A stretch of 64,000 bases of DNA from Modicisalibacter sp049808615 (GCF_049808615.1 NZ_JBNCAN010000011.1:1-64000), one strand, 5' to 3'. Counted from the first letter of the stretch, positions 15,938 through 25,323 are shown. Notes: generated from the sequence alone by a model not told the origin. Numbers and translations are program-made.

Positions 15938-17758
15938 TTACACGTAGTCCTGATACTTCTCCAGCATCCGCACCGGCTTCTTCAGAGCATCACGACGGAA
16001 CGGGTCGCCCAGTTCACGGGTACACATGATCTCGAGAATGCAGGTCTTACCTTCGTTCATCTGCATGTCGATGGCCTTCTTCAGCGCCGGGCCAACGTCT
16101 TCAAGCTTGTCCACCACGATACCTTCAGCGCCCATGGCACGACCGATCTCGGCAAAGCTCTGGTTTTCCAGCTCGCCGGCAACGAAGCGGCGGCCGTAGA
16201 AGTCCACCTGGTTCTTCTTCTCCGCGCCCCACTGACGGTTGTGGAAGACCACCGCGGTGACCGGGATGTTGTCCCGTACGCAGGTCATGGTTTCCATCAG
16301 GCTCATGCCCCAGGCGCCGTCGCCGGCATAGGAGATAGCCGGGCGATGCGGTGCCGCGACCTTGGCCCCAATGATGGTGGGGAAGGCATAGCCGCAGTTG
16401 CCGAAGCTCATGGCAGCGAACATGCTGCGCGGCTTCTCGAAGCGCAGGTAGCTGTTGGCCACGGAGTTGATGTTGCCGATGTCGGTAGAGACCATGACGT
16501 CTTCCGGCATCGCCTTTTCGAGCTCGCGCAGCACCTGACGCGGATGCAGGTAATCGCCGCCGGAGAAGGTCTTCTCCTGCTTGTTTTCTTCAATGACGTC
16601 AAGGCTGTAATCGTCACGCTCATGAGTCCACTCATCAAGCTCTTTCTGCCAGGCGTCCTGCTCGCTCTTGATGGTCTTGGCGCGCTCGTCCTTGTTGCTG
16701 TCGCAGGCCAGATCACGGCCCTGTAGCCGCTCAGTAAGGGCGACAGCAGCCTCTTTGGCATCGCCGCAGATGCCCACGGAGATCTTCTTGACCAATCCGA
16801 GCATCCTGTGGTCCGCGTCGATCTGAATGATCTTGGCGTTGGTCGGCCAGTAGTCCATGCCGTGCTGGGGCAAGGTGCCGAAGGGCCCGAGACGCGTGCC
16901 CAGGGCGACGACCACGTCCGCTTGTGCCATCAGCTTCATCGATGCCTTGGAACCCTGATAACCCAGAGGGCCACACCACAGCGAATGGCTGGCGGGGAAG
17001 GAGTCGTTGTGCAGATAGCTATTGACCACCGGCGCGTTGAGGCGCTCTGCCAACGCCTTGCACTCTTCCACGCCATCCGCCATGACCACGCCGCCACCGG
17101 AAATGATCACCGGGAACTGAGCCTTGGCCAGCAAATCCGCGGCTTCGTCCAGGCTCTTGGTGCCGCCCGGGCCACGATCCAGACGCATCGGGCGGGGAAT
17201 CTCTGCCTCGATTTCGCCGTAGAAGTAGTCCCGGGGAATGTTGAGCTGGGTCGGGCCCATCTCGGACATGGCACGATCAAAGCAGCGGCCGGTAAACTCC
17301 GCAATACGTGCGGGATGGGTGACATGCCCCTGGTACTTGGTGAACTCCTGGAACATTGGCAGCTGATTACATTCCTGGAAGCCGCCCAGGCCAATGCCCA
17401 TGGTGCCGGTTTCCGGCGTAATGATGACGACCGGGGTGTGGGCCCAGAAGGCCGCAGCGATAGCGGTCACGCTGTTGGAGACGCCTGGGCCGTTCTGGCC
17501 GATCAGCACGCCGTGGCGGCCGGAGGCGCGGGCATAACCGTCTGCCATGTGACCAGAGCCCTGCTCGTGTACCACCGGAATCAGACGAATGCCCGCCGGA
17601 GCAAAGATATCCATGGCATCCATGAAGGCCGAGCCCATGATGCCGAACATATCGGTAACACCGTTGGCCACCAACGTTTCGACGAAGGCTTCGGACGGGG
17701 TCATCTTCTGCTTGCCTTGAACAACCTGACGGTTGTCTGTGTTGTCTTGGGTGCTCAT
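15938..17758 (-). CDS. xsc: Sulfoacetaldehyde acetyltransferase
   Basis: 606 residues, thiamine-diphosphate enzyme turning sulfoacetaldehyde plus phosphate into acetyl phosphate and sulfite. N-terminal catalytic Glu region (PVVHEQGSGHMADGYARASG), central domain, and the C-terminal cofactor site GDGAWGMSL with VVFHNRQWGAEKKNQ. Length and the adjacent pta separate Xsc from acetolactate synthase. Ribosome site GGAGGG. The upstream gap carries an inverted repeat next to the divergent IclR gene. No enzyme making sulfoacetaldehyde is encoded nearby, so its feed must come from elsewhere. Confidence 0.95.
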   Translation of the reverse strand: MSTQDNTDNRQVVQGKQKMTPSEAFVETLVANGVTDMFGIMGSAFMDAMDIFAPAGIRLIPVVHEQGSGHMADGYARASGRHGVLIGQNGPGVSNSVTAIAAAFWAHTPVVIITPETGTMGIGLGGFQECNQLPMFQEFTKYQGHVTHPARIAEFTGRCFDRAMSEMGPTQLNIPRDYFYGEIEAEIPRPMRLDRGPGGTKSLDEAADLLAKAQFPVIISGGGVVMADGVEECKALAERLNAPVVNSYLHNDSFPASHSLWCGPLGYQGSKASMKLMAQADVVVALGTRLGPFGTLPQHGMDYWPTNAKIIQIDADHRMLGLVKKISVGICGDAKEAAVALTERLQGRDLACDSNKDERAKTIKSEQDAWQKELDEWTHERDDYSLDVIEENKQEKTFSGGDYLHPRQVLRELEKAMPEDVMVSTDIGNINSVANSYLRFEKPRSMFAAMSFGNCGYAFPTIIGAKVAAPHRPAISYAGDGAWGMSLMETMTCVRDNIPVTAVVFHNRQWGAEKKNQVDFYGRRFVAGELENQSFAEIGRAMGAEGIVVDKLEDVGPALKKAIDMQMNEGKTCILEIMCTRELGDPFRRDALKKPVRMLEKYQDYV

Positions 17759-17803
17759 GGAAAACCCTCCGGAGTGAGCGTTTGCTTTATTTGGTACGTT
17801 TTA

Positions 17804-17818
17804 TTCCATTTTCTGGAA
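17804..17818. promoter_or_regulatory. Candidate IclR operator between xsc and iclR-type gene
   Basis: Perfect inverted repeat TTCCA-N5-TGGAA, about 46 bases upstream of the xsc start and in the divergent control region of the IclR regulator. Size and symmetry suit an IclR-family dimer site. Only one copy seen. Confidence 0.45.
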
Positions 17819-17945
17819 CTGATGCTGAATCTAGTCTTTCCAATGATCGACGTCAACACAAATTTCAAAAAATGGTATGCTTTCTATCAAATTCAGGAAT
17901 TATCATTCTCCTGGCTTGTTCATCACCTCCGTCGAGACCGTCGCT

Positions 17946-18758
17946 ATGAAGCCCGAAATGCAGCCCGAAACAGCCAAGATCGATGGCGATACCCCTGCTT
18001 TACGTCTCCTGTCGTTATTGGAAGTCATCGCCGAAAAGGATCAGTTTTTCACCCTTCAAGGACTGGTGGAAGAAACCGGCTTACCCAAGCCGACCCTACA
18101 TCGCATGCTGCAACAACTCGAAACCGCCGGCATGCTGCAACGTGACGGTGACAACCGCCAATACGGCACCGGTATACGTTTGCGCCGTCTGGCCGAAAAT
18201 CTGCTGCTCAACAACACCGTTCAGGGCGCACGCCATGCGGTGCTCAGCCAGCTCGTCAAGGAGGTCGGTGAAAGCTGCAATATCACCGCCCTCTCGGGTA
18301 ACGAAGTGCTGTATCTCGATCGGGTCGAGACCCAGGCGCCGTTACGCTTTTATCTGCACCCAGGTTCCCAGGTCCCCGTGCACTGTTCAGCCAGTGGCAA
18401 GCTGTTCCTGGCCCAGATGAAGCCCGCTCAGCGCAAGCGCTTGCTAGCTCATGTACCTTTGGAACGCTTTACCCACAACACCCTGACCGATCTGACCTCC
18501 CTCGAAGGCGAAATCGAACGTGTCGGCAATGACGGCTACGCCTTCGATGATGAAGAATTCCTGCCTGGGCTTTTGTGCATTGCCGTGCTGGTGCCTGCCG
18601 CCAAGGGCCGCTCCAATCTGGGGCTCGCGATCCAGGGCCCTACCATGCGCCTGTCCCGGGAGAAAGCGTTGAGCTTTTTGCCGGCGCTGCACAAGGCAGC
18701 CCAGTCGATCGCCGCCATTGATGCTGAAGCCACCGCTGACAACAGTGCATTTGCTTAG
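17946..18758 (+). CDS. IclR-family transcriptional regulator beside xsc
   Basis: About 270 residues. N-terminal winged helix (LRLLSLLEVIAEKDQFFTLQ, then GLPKPTLHRMLQQLETAGML) and C-terminal effector domain (YLDRVETQAPLRFYLHPGSQ, then PVHCSASGKLFLAQM and GYAFDDEEFLPGLLCIAV). Divergent from xsc-pta-tauE, whose control region it shares, so it probably regulates that operon. An upstream Met (17877) is in frame but lies in the operator region and is less likely. Confidence 0.85.
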   Translation: MKPEMQPETAKIDGDTPALRLLSLLEVIAEKDQFFTLQGLVEETGLPKPTLHRMLQQLETAGMLQRDGDNRQYGTGIRLRRLAENLLLNNTVQGARHAVLSQLVKEVGESCNITALSGNEVLYLDRVETQAPLRFYLHPGSQVPVHCSASGKLFLAQMKPAQRKRLLAHVPLERFTHNTLTDLTSLEGEIERVGNDGYAFDDEEFLPGLLCIAVLVPAAKGRSNLGLAIQGPTMRLSREKALSFLPALHKAAQSIAAIDAEATADNSAFA

Positions 18759-18812
18759 ACTTAGCGCTGCTGCCGAACCCAACTGGGCGCCACTATCCTC
18801 CATCACTACACA

Positions 18813-20255
18813 TCACACATCGCTGGACGCCAGGATGAGATGATCGAGTTCCTCCTTCGACTTGTGCCGCACGATTTTCCGACGATAGATATAGAGTGCC
18901 AGTCCCAACGCCGACCAGATAATCAGCGCAATCCAGGACGGGGCACTCAAGAAGCCTGGTGAACCAGGGATCAGCAGGAGGCCCAGGAACGACAGACTGC
19001 TGATCGCACCAAGCAGCGACAGCAACTTCTTGAAGGGAGACACGCAGCCCTCATAATGCTTGCCGATCCCCTGTTCGGACCATTTGAAGCATTTATAAGC
19101 GACCGCGCAGCAATAAAAGTAAGCGATAGCGACACCGGTGGCGGCCATATCGACGACCCATAGCAGGGCCTCACGGCCAAGCCAAGGCGCCACCAAACAA
19201 AGACCACAGGTAAACAGGATGCCCGCTGTCGGTGTACGGTACTTCGAATGCAACTGGCCGAAGACGGAGGGCAGAACACCAGCCCGGCCCAACGCGAACA
19301 TCAAGCGACTGGTAGCGATGTAAAAGCCATTGAGACCCGTTGCTATCCCCATCAGCAACGCGAGTGCCAGGGCGGCCAAACCTAGATTACCCAAGGTGGC
19401 CTGCACCATTTCCCCGGTACCCCATACCGGAGACTGATCGACCAGCTCCATCCAAGGCATCGCCAGCGCCGTCGCCATCACCAGGGCGGAGTAATGCACT
19501 GCGGCCATGGCGAGGGCCAATACGATCAGCGTAAATGCCTTGGCCGGCGAAAAATCGAATTCCTCCGCCGCCTGGGGAACGCTGTCGAAGCCCACATAGG
19601 CCCAGGGAGCAATGGCAACGATGGAGAGTACCGCCGCCCAGGACGACACACCGGGTTTGAACAAAGGCTCGAGATTGCTGAAGGAGGTGCTAGGCGCCAG
19701 GATCATGCCTACCACCACCGCAACCGCGCCTATGATCAACAACATGCAGAACACAAACTGACTCTTGCCAGAAAAGCTTCCCCCGCGAATGTTGATCAAC
19801 GCAAACAGGATCAAGGCCACGCTGGCTACCACGATCTCGCCCAGATACACATCCCAACCGGCGACGCTATAAAGCCGACCGACATCGACTATTTCGGGAA
19901 TCAGAAACTTGCCTAGCAAGGCCAGCGCCGAGGCATTCAAGGCCACGATGGACATGTAGCCCAAGGTCAAGAACCAGCCGCAGAAAAAGGCATGATTGCG
20001 CCCAAAGCCCAAATAGGCATAAGAAAATCCACCGCCGGTAACAGGGTATATCTTGATCAGAAAGCCATAGCTGACACCGATGATGATCATCAGTACGGCC
20101 CCGATACTGAGCCCCAACATCACCCCAAGCGGACCCGCCATGGCGATCCAGTCCGCCGGTAGCACGAAACTGCCCCAGCCGATAGCGGAACCAAAGGCAA
20201 TGGCCCACACCCAATGAGGCTTCAGACACTTCTCGAGCTGTTCGCGTTGTTCCAT
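18813..20255 (-). CDS. APC-superfamily amino acid or amine permease
   Basis: 480 residues, about 12 membrane segments; FGSAIGWGSFVLPADWI and PVTGGGFSYAYLGFGRNHAF are typical of the helix 1 and helix 3 regions of APC transporters, and APWAYVGFDSVPQAAEEFDF of helix 6. Substrate cannot be read from the sequence. It faces the IclR gene and lies near xsc, so an amino-sulfonate such as taurine or a derivative is possible but unproven. Ribosome site GGGAGCAG. Confidence 0.8.
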   Translation of the reverse strand: MEQREQLEKCLKPHWVWAIAFGSAIGWGSFVLPADWIAMAGPLGVMLGLSIGAVLMIIIGVSYGFLIKIYPVTGGGFSYAYLGFGRNHAFFCGWFLTLGYMSIVALNASALALLGKFLIPEIVDVGRLYSVAGWDVYLGEIVVASVALILFALINIRGGSFSGKSQFVFCMLLIIGAVAVVVGMILAPSTSFSNLEPLFKPGVSSWAAVLSIVAIAPWAYVGFDSVPQAAEEFDFSPAKAFTLIVLALAMAAVHYSALVMATALAMPWMELVDQSPVWGTGEMVQATLGNLGLAALALALLMGIATGLNGFYIATSRLMFALGRAGVLPSVFGQLHSKYRTPTAGILFTCGLCLVAPWLGREALLWVVDMAATGVAIAYFYCCAVAYKCFKWSEQGIGKHYEGCVSPFKKLLSLLGAISSLSFLGLLLIPGSPGFLSAPSWIALIIWSALGLALYIYRRKIVRHKSKEELDHLILASSDV

Positions 20256-20630
20256 GCCACTGCTCCCGAACTATCGTAATTTTGTACGGCGATTCCTTCG
20301 TCGTCAGTTACTGAGTCTAGACGTCGATTGCATTTAGTGCCGACACTAGGGAGGCCTTCAGAAAGGAAGTAGGACCAGAGGCAAAAAAAGGATGGAGCCA
20401 GTGGGTGATCTGTGCTTACAGTTTCCGGAATGAATCAAGATAAAAAATGCCAAGCCTTTGTATTGGAGTGTCTTTCTATCGAGACGTTTTGCTTGAACGC
20501 TGTTCTGCGCTGTCCCGTAGCCATTTGCCTACCTTATACCAAAGTCGTATTGGAAGTTAGATGGCCTCATCGACACGAAAATGGTCGTTACAACATAAAA
20601 GAGTCATATGTGAAATAACAGGGCGCCTGC
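20256..20630. other. 375-base AT-rich gap without a supported gene
   Basis: Lies between two divergent transporter genes. Base composition is clearly more AT-rich than the surroundings. A 68-codon open frame at 20412 has no ribosome site or coding character. Presumably holds both promoters; I cannot assign boxes with confidence. Confidence 0.5.
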
Positions 20631-22199
20631 ATGCGTAATTATTTACATAATATAAAAGAGCTATCTTGGTCATGCTTTCTATGGCTGCCATTACTGTTTG
20701 GAACAAGTACGCCGATTCTAGCCGCAACATTTGATGAAAATATAAACTCGCTTTTCGAGCCTGCTTCCAAGGTCGTTTCATCGATAATCTTTTTCAGCCT
20801 GCCCGTGCTTGGCGTTCAATTGCCGATCATAGTGCTGTGGCTTGCGCTCGGCGCTGTATTTGCCACGCTCTATTTCAATTTCATCAATCTGCGCGGCGTT
20901 GGTCATGCAATAAAATTGCTCCGAGGCGACTACTCCCATCCTGATGACGAAGGAGAGGTCTCCCACTTTCAGGCATTGGCCACCGCCGTATCGGGCACGG
21001 TAGGCATCGGTAATATTGGCGGCGTCGCTTTTGCCGTGTCTCTGGGCGGGCCCGGGGTCGTATTCTGGATGGTGGTTGCCGGCTTCCTGGCCATGTCACT
21101 CAAGTTCGTCGAGTGCACATTGGGGACCTATTATCGACGACAAAATAGTGACCGTTCGGTATCCGGCGGCCCAATGTTCTACCTCAAACAGGGCTTGGCT
21201 GACCGCGGCTTTCCTAATCTTGGACGTTTTCTGGGAGCTTTCTACGCAATTGGCATCATCGTTGGCTGCCTGGGCATCGGTAATATGTTTCAGTCACAGC
21301 AAGCCGTCATCCAGCTGGTCAATATTACTGGAGGCAGTGATGTCAGCTGGTTTGCCGACAAAAGCTGGATACTAGGGTCGCTCATGGCGACCATGATCGG
21401 GTTGGTCATTATCGGTGGCATCAAATCGATTGCCCGCGTCACCGAAAAGGTGGTGCCGTTCATGGCAATTCTCTACTGCACCATGGCATTGGTGGTCATC
21501 GCCATGAATGCCGAAGCCCTGCCCTATGCCATTACTGCTATCTTCCGTGGCGCCTTCACTGCCGAAGGAGCCGCCGGCGGTGCCTTGGGAGCCTTCATCA
21601 TCGGCTTTCAGCGCGCGGTATTTTCCAACGAGGCTGGCCTTGGTTCGGCCGCCATCGCCCATTCGGCAGTTCGCACCCTGCACCCCATCACTGAAGGTTA
21701 TGTGGCACTGATAGAGCCCTTTATCGACACCATCATCATCTGCACGCTGACCGGCTTGGTCATCGTGACGACACTTTTCTATGATCCTGCCTTTACTACC
21801 GATATTGGTGGCATCGAAATGACATCCGACGCCTTCGCTCGCAACGTTTCCTGGCTGCCAATCCCTTTGGCAATTGCTGGGTGGCTGTTTGCCTTTTCCA
21901 CGGCGCTTGCCTGGTCCTACTACGGTCTCAAAGGCTGGTGCTATCTGTTCGGCGAGAGCAGATGGCGGGGCCACCTTTTCAAACTGGTGTTCTGCCTTTT
22001 TACCGTGATTGGCTCCATGACACAGCTCAAATCACTGATCTCTTTTTCCGATGCCTTGATATTCTTAATTGGCGTACCGAATATCATCGGAATTTATGTT
22101 CTGGCACCCATCGTCAAGCGTGAGCTCAGATTTTATCGTGTCATGCTGCGCAGCGGTGAAATCGTCGATTACCGTGAGCAGCGCGCACTCTCTAAATAA
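20631..22199 (+). CDS. Sodium:alanine/glycine symporter (AGCS) family transporter
   Basis: 522 residues. AGCS signatures SGTVGIGNIGGVAFAVSLGG and NEAGLGSAAIAHSAVRT are intact. The N-terminus carries an extra segment resembling a signal peptide (LWLPLLFGTSTPILAATF) before the first transport helix. Imports a small neutral amino acid with sodium; exact substrate unknown. Located in an AT-rich stretch and not in an evident operon. The ribosome site before the ATG is poor. Confidence 0.8.
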   Translation: MRNYLHNIKELSWSCFLWLPLLFGTSTPILAATFDENINSLFEPASKVVSSIIFFSLPVLGVQLPIIVLWLALGAVFATLYFNFINLRGVGHAIKLLRGDYSHPDDEGEVSHFQALATAVSGTVGIGNIGGVAFAVSLGGPGVVFWMVVAGFLAMSLKFVECTLGTYYRRQNSDRSVSGGPMFYLKQGLADRGFPNLGRFLGAFYAIGIIVGCLGIGNMFQSQQAVIQLVNITGGSDVSWFADKSWILGSLMATMIGLVIIGGIKSIARVTEKVVPFMAILYCTMALVVIAMNAEALPYAITAIFRGAFTAEGAAGGALGAFIIGFQRAVFSNEAGLGSAAIAHSAVRTLHPITEGYVALIEPFIDTIIICTLTGLVIVTTLFYDPAFTTDIGGIEMTSDAFARNVSWLPIPLAIAGWLFAFSTALAWSYYGLKGWCYLFGESRWRGHLFKLVFCLFTVIGSMTQLKSLISFSDALIFLIGVPNIIGIYVLAPIVKRELRFYRVMLRSGEIVDYREQRALSK

Positions 22200-22290
22200 T
22201 ACGGCCTTTACTTTTGCGATCATCAACGCTTATCTGGCTGACAAAAAATATTATTTATTAGTTTTACTTAGACAGGTGATACTTGAAAAG

Positions 22291-22319
22291 GGATTATCAT
22301 TATATTTTGCAGATAATCC
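22291..22319. repeat. Inverted repeat between the symporter and the next gene
   Basis: GGATTATC and its exact complement GATAATCC separated by 13 AT-rich bases, 91 bases past the symporter stop and about 80 before the next start. Could be a regulator site or a weak terminator hairpin; no T-run follows. Confidence 0.35.
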
Positions 22320-22397
22320 AGGCCAGTAATTTCGTATTGCGTACCAAGACCTCCCTTTACCATACTGGCGAATCGATCAGGCTCCGAGATTCGCCTC

Positions 22398-22877
22398 ATG
22401 CAACACTCGCAACATCCGGATGATGAAAACACCTTTCGAATAGAGAAAAATCATTGGTATGCATGGCAAACCATTCCCTCCGATCTTGATGGAAATCGCA
22501 TCTATTACTCTCCTGTTCATGTCACCAATTCGGCATTAAAAGGGGGCAATAAATCACATATTATGCTCGCCTTTACCAACGTACTTTATCTGGACGGCTC
22601 TCAAGATTTTCATGTCAACTTGAACGTGCTGCAGCGGTTCAAGGATATCCTGGTCGCCGATCTCTTGATGACCAATGCAACAATGCGAAGTATTGCCATC
22701 CTCAGTCGCATCGACTTTGCCTGGTTGCAACAGCACTGTCGGCATGTCCTCGATCAGTACCCTCCTAGCCTGTTCGGACCGGCGGCAGAAGGCGATGTCG
22801 CAACCTACCTGGATAGGGCCTTTCCTTACGTGCACTCGCGAGTAACGCTACCCCGCCGTCCTATGCTCGATAAATAG
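22398..22877 (+). CDS. Hypothetical protein, no family recognised
   Basis: 159 residues, soluble, aromatic-rich N-terminus (KNHWYAWQTIPSDLDGNRIYY) and a central pattern LDGSQDFHVNLNVLQRFKDI. No signal peptide or membrane segment. Start is uncertain because there is no ribosome site at the first ATG. It sits in an AT-rich stretch with no obvious partner, 20 kb from other unknown genes. Function unknown. Confidence 0.5.
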   Translation: MQHSQHPDDENTFRIEKNHWYAWQTIPSDLDGNRIYYSPVHVTNSALKGGNKSHIMLAFTNVLYLDGSQDFHVNLNVLQRFKDILVADLLMTNATMRSIAILSRIDFAWLQQHCRHVLDQYPPSLFGPAAEGDVATYLDRAFPYVHSRVTLPRRPMLDK

Positions 22878-23069
22878 TCGTAGACTCGCACACGAAACAC
22901 GGCCGCAAGATCTGAATCGCGCCAGTTTTTGTTATGCTCTGGGATGGCGGTAGGCGCAGGAGAACATGTGCTCGTCTGCGCCAGATATTGTGCGAGCGTG
23001 TTTCCTTGCTCGCGCTAGAATGCGAGCATGGTGTTGTAGCTACCATCCAACCTCAGGAGGGATCCCAAC

Positions 23070-24170
23070 TTGAAACGTCCTTTTCGTATCGCTGTCACCG
23101 GTGCGGCCGGCAGCATCAGTAATTCACTATTGTTCCGTATTGCCTCTGGTGACATGTTCGGCAAGGATCAGCCGGTGATCCTGCAGCTCATCGAGCGACC
23201 CGAGGCCATGCAGGCTCTGAGCGGCGTTGCCATGGAGCTCGAGGACTGCGCCTTCCCGTTGTTGCTCGGAGTGCGCCTGCACGATAACGCGGAAGATGGT
23301 TTCCGCAATGTCAGCCACGCGCTTCTGGTCGGTGCCAAACCCCGTGGCAAGGGAATGGAGCGCAAGGATCTACTGGCCGAGAACGCCGAGATCTTCAGTC
23401 GTCAGGGCAAGGCCCTCAACGATTTCGCCAATCCGGACGTCAAGGTACTGGTGGTGGGCAATCCGGCGAATACCAACGCCATGATCGCCAGCCGCAACGC
23501 CCCGGATCTGTCGCCGGCGCAGTTCACCGCGATGAGCCGCCTGGATCACAACCGCGCCAAGGGCATTCTGGGCAACCATATCGGTGCCAACGCTCAGGAC
23601 ATCACCCATGTAGCCGTGTGGGGCAACCATAGCCCGACCCAGTATCCCGACGTCCGCAATGCCAAGGCGTTCGGTGAACCGGTGATGCCGACGCTGGACA
23701 AGAAATGGGTCGAGGAGACCTTCATCCCGCGGGTGCAAAAACGCGGTGGCGAGATCATCGAGGCACGCGGTCTATCCAGTGCGGCATCCGCCGCTCAAGG
23801 CGCCATCGATCACATGCGTGACTGGGAACTGGGTACCCGCGACGGTGATTTCGTCAGCATGGGCATTTTCTCCGATGGCAGCTATGGCATCGCCAAGGGG
23901 ATTGTCTACTCCTTCCCGGTACGCTGTCGCTATGGACGCTACGAGATCGTGCAGGGTCTGTCCGTCGACGATGAAGCACGCAAGTACATGAAGGCAACGG
24001 AAGACGAGTTGCTCGAAGAGAAGTCCGCAATCGAGCACCTGCTGCCCAAGGAAACCGAAGAATCCAGTCACAATCTGGGTGTGACCCTGCGTTCCGGCGC
24101 CAAGCGCTACGCCGACCAGGACCCCTTGGACGATAGCGAGGCCAGCGCCCTGCGCACCGATCGCATCTGA
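23070..24170 (+). CDS. mdh: Malate dehydrogenase (NAD-dependent, group 2) with C-terminal extension
   Basis: 366 residues. Interconverts malate and oxaloacetate in the citrate cycle. Rossmann motif VTGAAGSISNSLLFRIASGD, substrate Arg loop KPRGKGMERKDLL, VVGNPANTNA, MSRLDHNRAK and the catalytic His in VWGNHSPTQYPD. Start is TTG, well supported by a CAGGAGGGA site. About 40 extra polar residues follow the usual family end (HLLPKE). The third glycine of the nucleotide loop is Ser, a known variation. Ends one base before the convergent membrane protein gene. Confidence 0.9.
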   Translation: MKRPFRIAVTGAAGSISNSLLFRIASGDMFGKDQPVILQLIERPEAMQALSGVAMELEDCAFPLLLGVRLHDNAEDGFRNVSHALLVGAKPRGKGMERKDLLAENAEIFSRQGKALNDFANPDVKVLVVGNPANTNAMIASRNAPDLSPAQFTAMSRLDHNRAKGILGNHIGANAQDITHVAVWGNHSPTQYPDVRNAKAFGEPVMPTLDKKWVEETFIPRVQKRGGEIIEARGLSSAASAAQGAIDHMRDWELGTRDGDFVSMGIFSDGSYGIAKGIVYSFPVRCRYGRYEIVQGLSVDDEARKYMKATEDELLEEKSAIEHLLPKETEESSHNLGVTLRSGAKRYADQDPLDDSEASALRTDRI

Positions 24171-24171
24171 T

Positions 24172-25323
24172 TCATGTCGGCTCCTGTCCTTCCCGCTCCC
24201 CGGTGATCCACCGGGGAGCGATCAGGGTGCGCAGCATCCACCACAGCGCCCATAAAGCCGCCAAGGGCATTAGCAGCGTCTCGAGCAGATAGACCACCAG
24301 TAGTTGAACGAAGCGATCGACCATATCATCGGAAAACTGTCGCACGCTCAGCGTCATGTCCGAGGTGCGTTCGCGCAGATCATTCAGCCATCCCGTCAGG
24401 CCGTCATCCTCTTTCAAGGTATCGACATCCGCCTGCTGCAATTCCGCCGTGACCACGTTCAATACCTGCTGGGCCTGCTGCCGTCGCTCTTCCAGAAGGG
24501 CATCCGAGACGAACCCCACCCCGGTTATCATCAAGGGAAGCGCCAAACGCGCCACCACGAGTACGATCACGACACCACGAGCCAACAGCATCAAACGTCG
24601 GGACAATCCCGAAAACACCAGTGCCGACATCAACAACAGCGCGCTCAGACTCCCTAGCACCGTCACCGCAGCGCCCTCTCCCATCTCCAGCAGCACGCGC
24701 TGAATACCGATCGACGCCATGGCCACCACCATGACATCGGAATAGCGCTCCGCCATATCCTGCAACGGCTTGAATACCTGGCCGGGCTTGACCGCGACGC
24801 CGCCGATGAAGGGCAGGGTCAATTCGGCTTCGGCCGCCAAGGCAATACCGCGATCGATCAAACGTGCCGAGGCATAGGACGCCGCCGCCAGCGCCAGGGA
24901 ACGGTCGAGGGTCATGACCGCCGAGATTTCCGTCGGCGACAGTGCTGGCCCGAGCACGCGCCGTTCGGCAAACCCGCTGACAGACGCCAGCAGCACTAGC
25001 CCCAGCAGTATCAGCATCCCCAGGCGCTTTCCCATATCACGCCGAGACAACGTTATTGTCGTGTCCGCCTCGTTTGGGCCTGCCGCTCGACCACGCTGTA
25101 CCGCCGCCCAACTGGTGAAGGGCAGGAACAGGCTGAGCGAAAGCAGTACTATTTGCCATCCTTGCAAGGAAGGCTTGTGCCACCAACGCCAGGCAGCGCT
25201 CCCCCCTATCATCAGCCCCACCAGGATGCCGTAACTCAACGCTGGCCATTGAGAAACCCGTACGAACGCCCCTAGATAAGCGGCGTCGAACAACAACGCG
25301 ATGACCATCCACAACGTCATCAT
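24172..25323 (-). CDS. Hypothetical integral membrane protein
   Basis: 383 residues; hydrophobic segments near residues 1-20, 25-45, 57-75, 100-118, 200-270 and at the C-terminus, with a soluble stretch (about 280-340) rich in charged and Gln residues that may form a coiled coil. I do not recognise a family. Start is one of two adjacent Met codons behind a GAGGA site. Convergent with mdh and not in a visible operon. Confidence 0.65.
   Translation of the reverse strand: MMTLWMVIALLFDAAYLGAFVRVSQWPALSYGILVGLMIGGSAAWRWWHKPSLQGWQIVLLSLSLFLPFTSWAAVQRGRAAGPNEADTTITLSRRDMGKRLGMLILLGLVLLASVSGFAERRVLGPALSPTEISAVMTLDRSLALAAASYASARLIDRGIALAAEAELTLPFIGGVAVKPGQVFKPLQDMAERYSDVMVVAMASIGIQRVLLEMGEGAAVTVLGSLSALLLMSALVFSGLSRRLMLLARGVVIVLVVARLALPLMITGVGFVSDALLEERRQQAQQVLNVVTAELQQADVDTLKEDDGLTGWLNDLRERTSDMTLSVRQFSDDMVDRFVQLLVVYLLETLLMPLAALWALWWMLRTLIAPRWITGEREGQEPT

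Noticed and set aside
15938..17758. Acetolactate synthase as an alternative for xsc
   Set aside because: Linked pta, TauE exporter and sulfonate genes, and the C-terminal sequence GAEKKNQ region, favour sulfoacetaldehyde acetyltransferase; no ilvN partner follows.
20412..20618. 68-codon open frame in the AT-rich gap
   Set aside because: No ribosome site, no coding character and it ends just before the symporter start.
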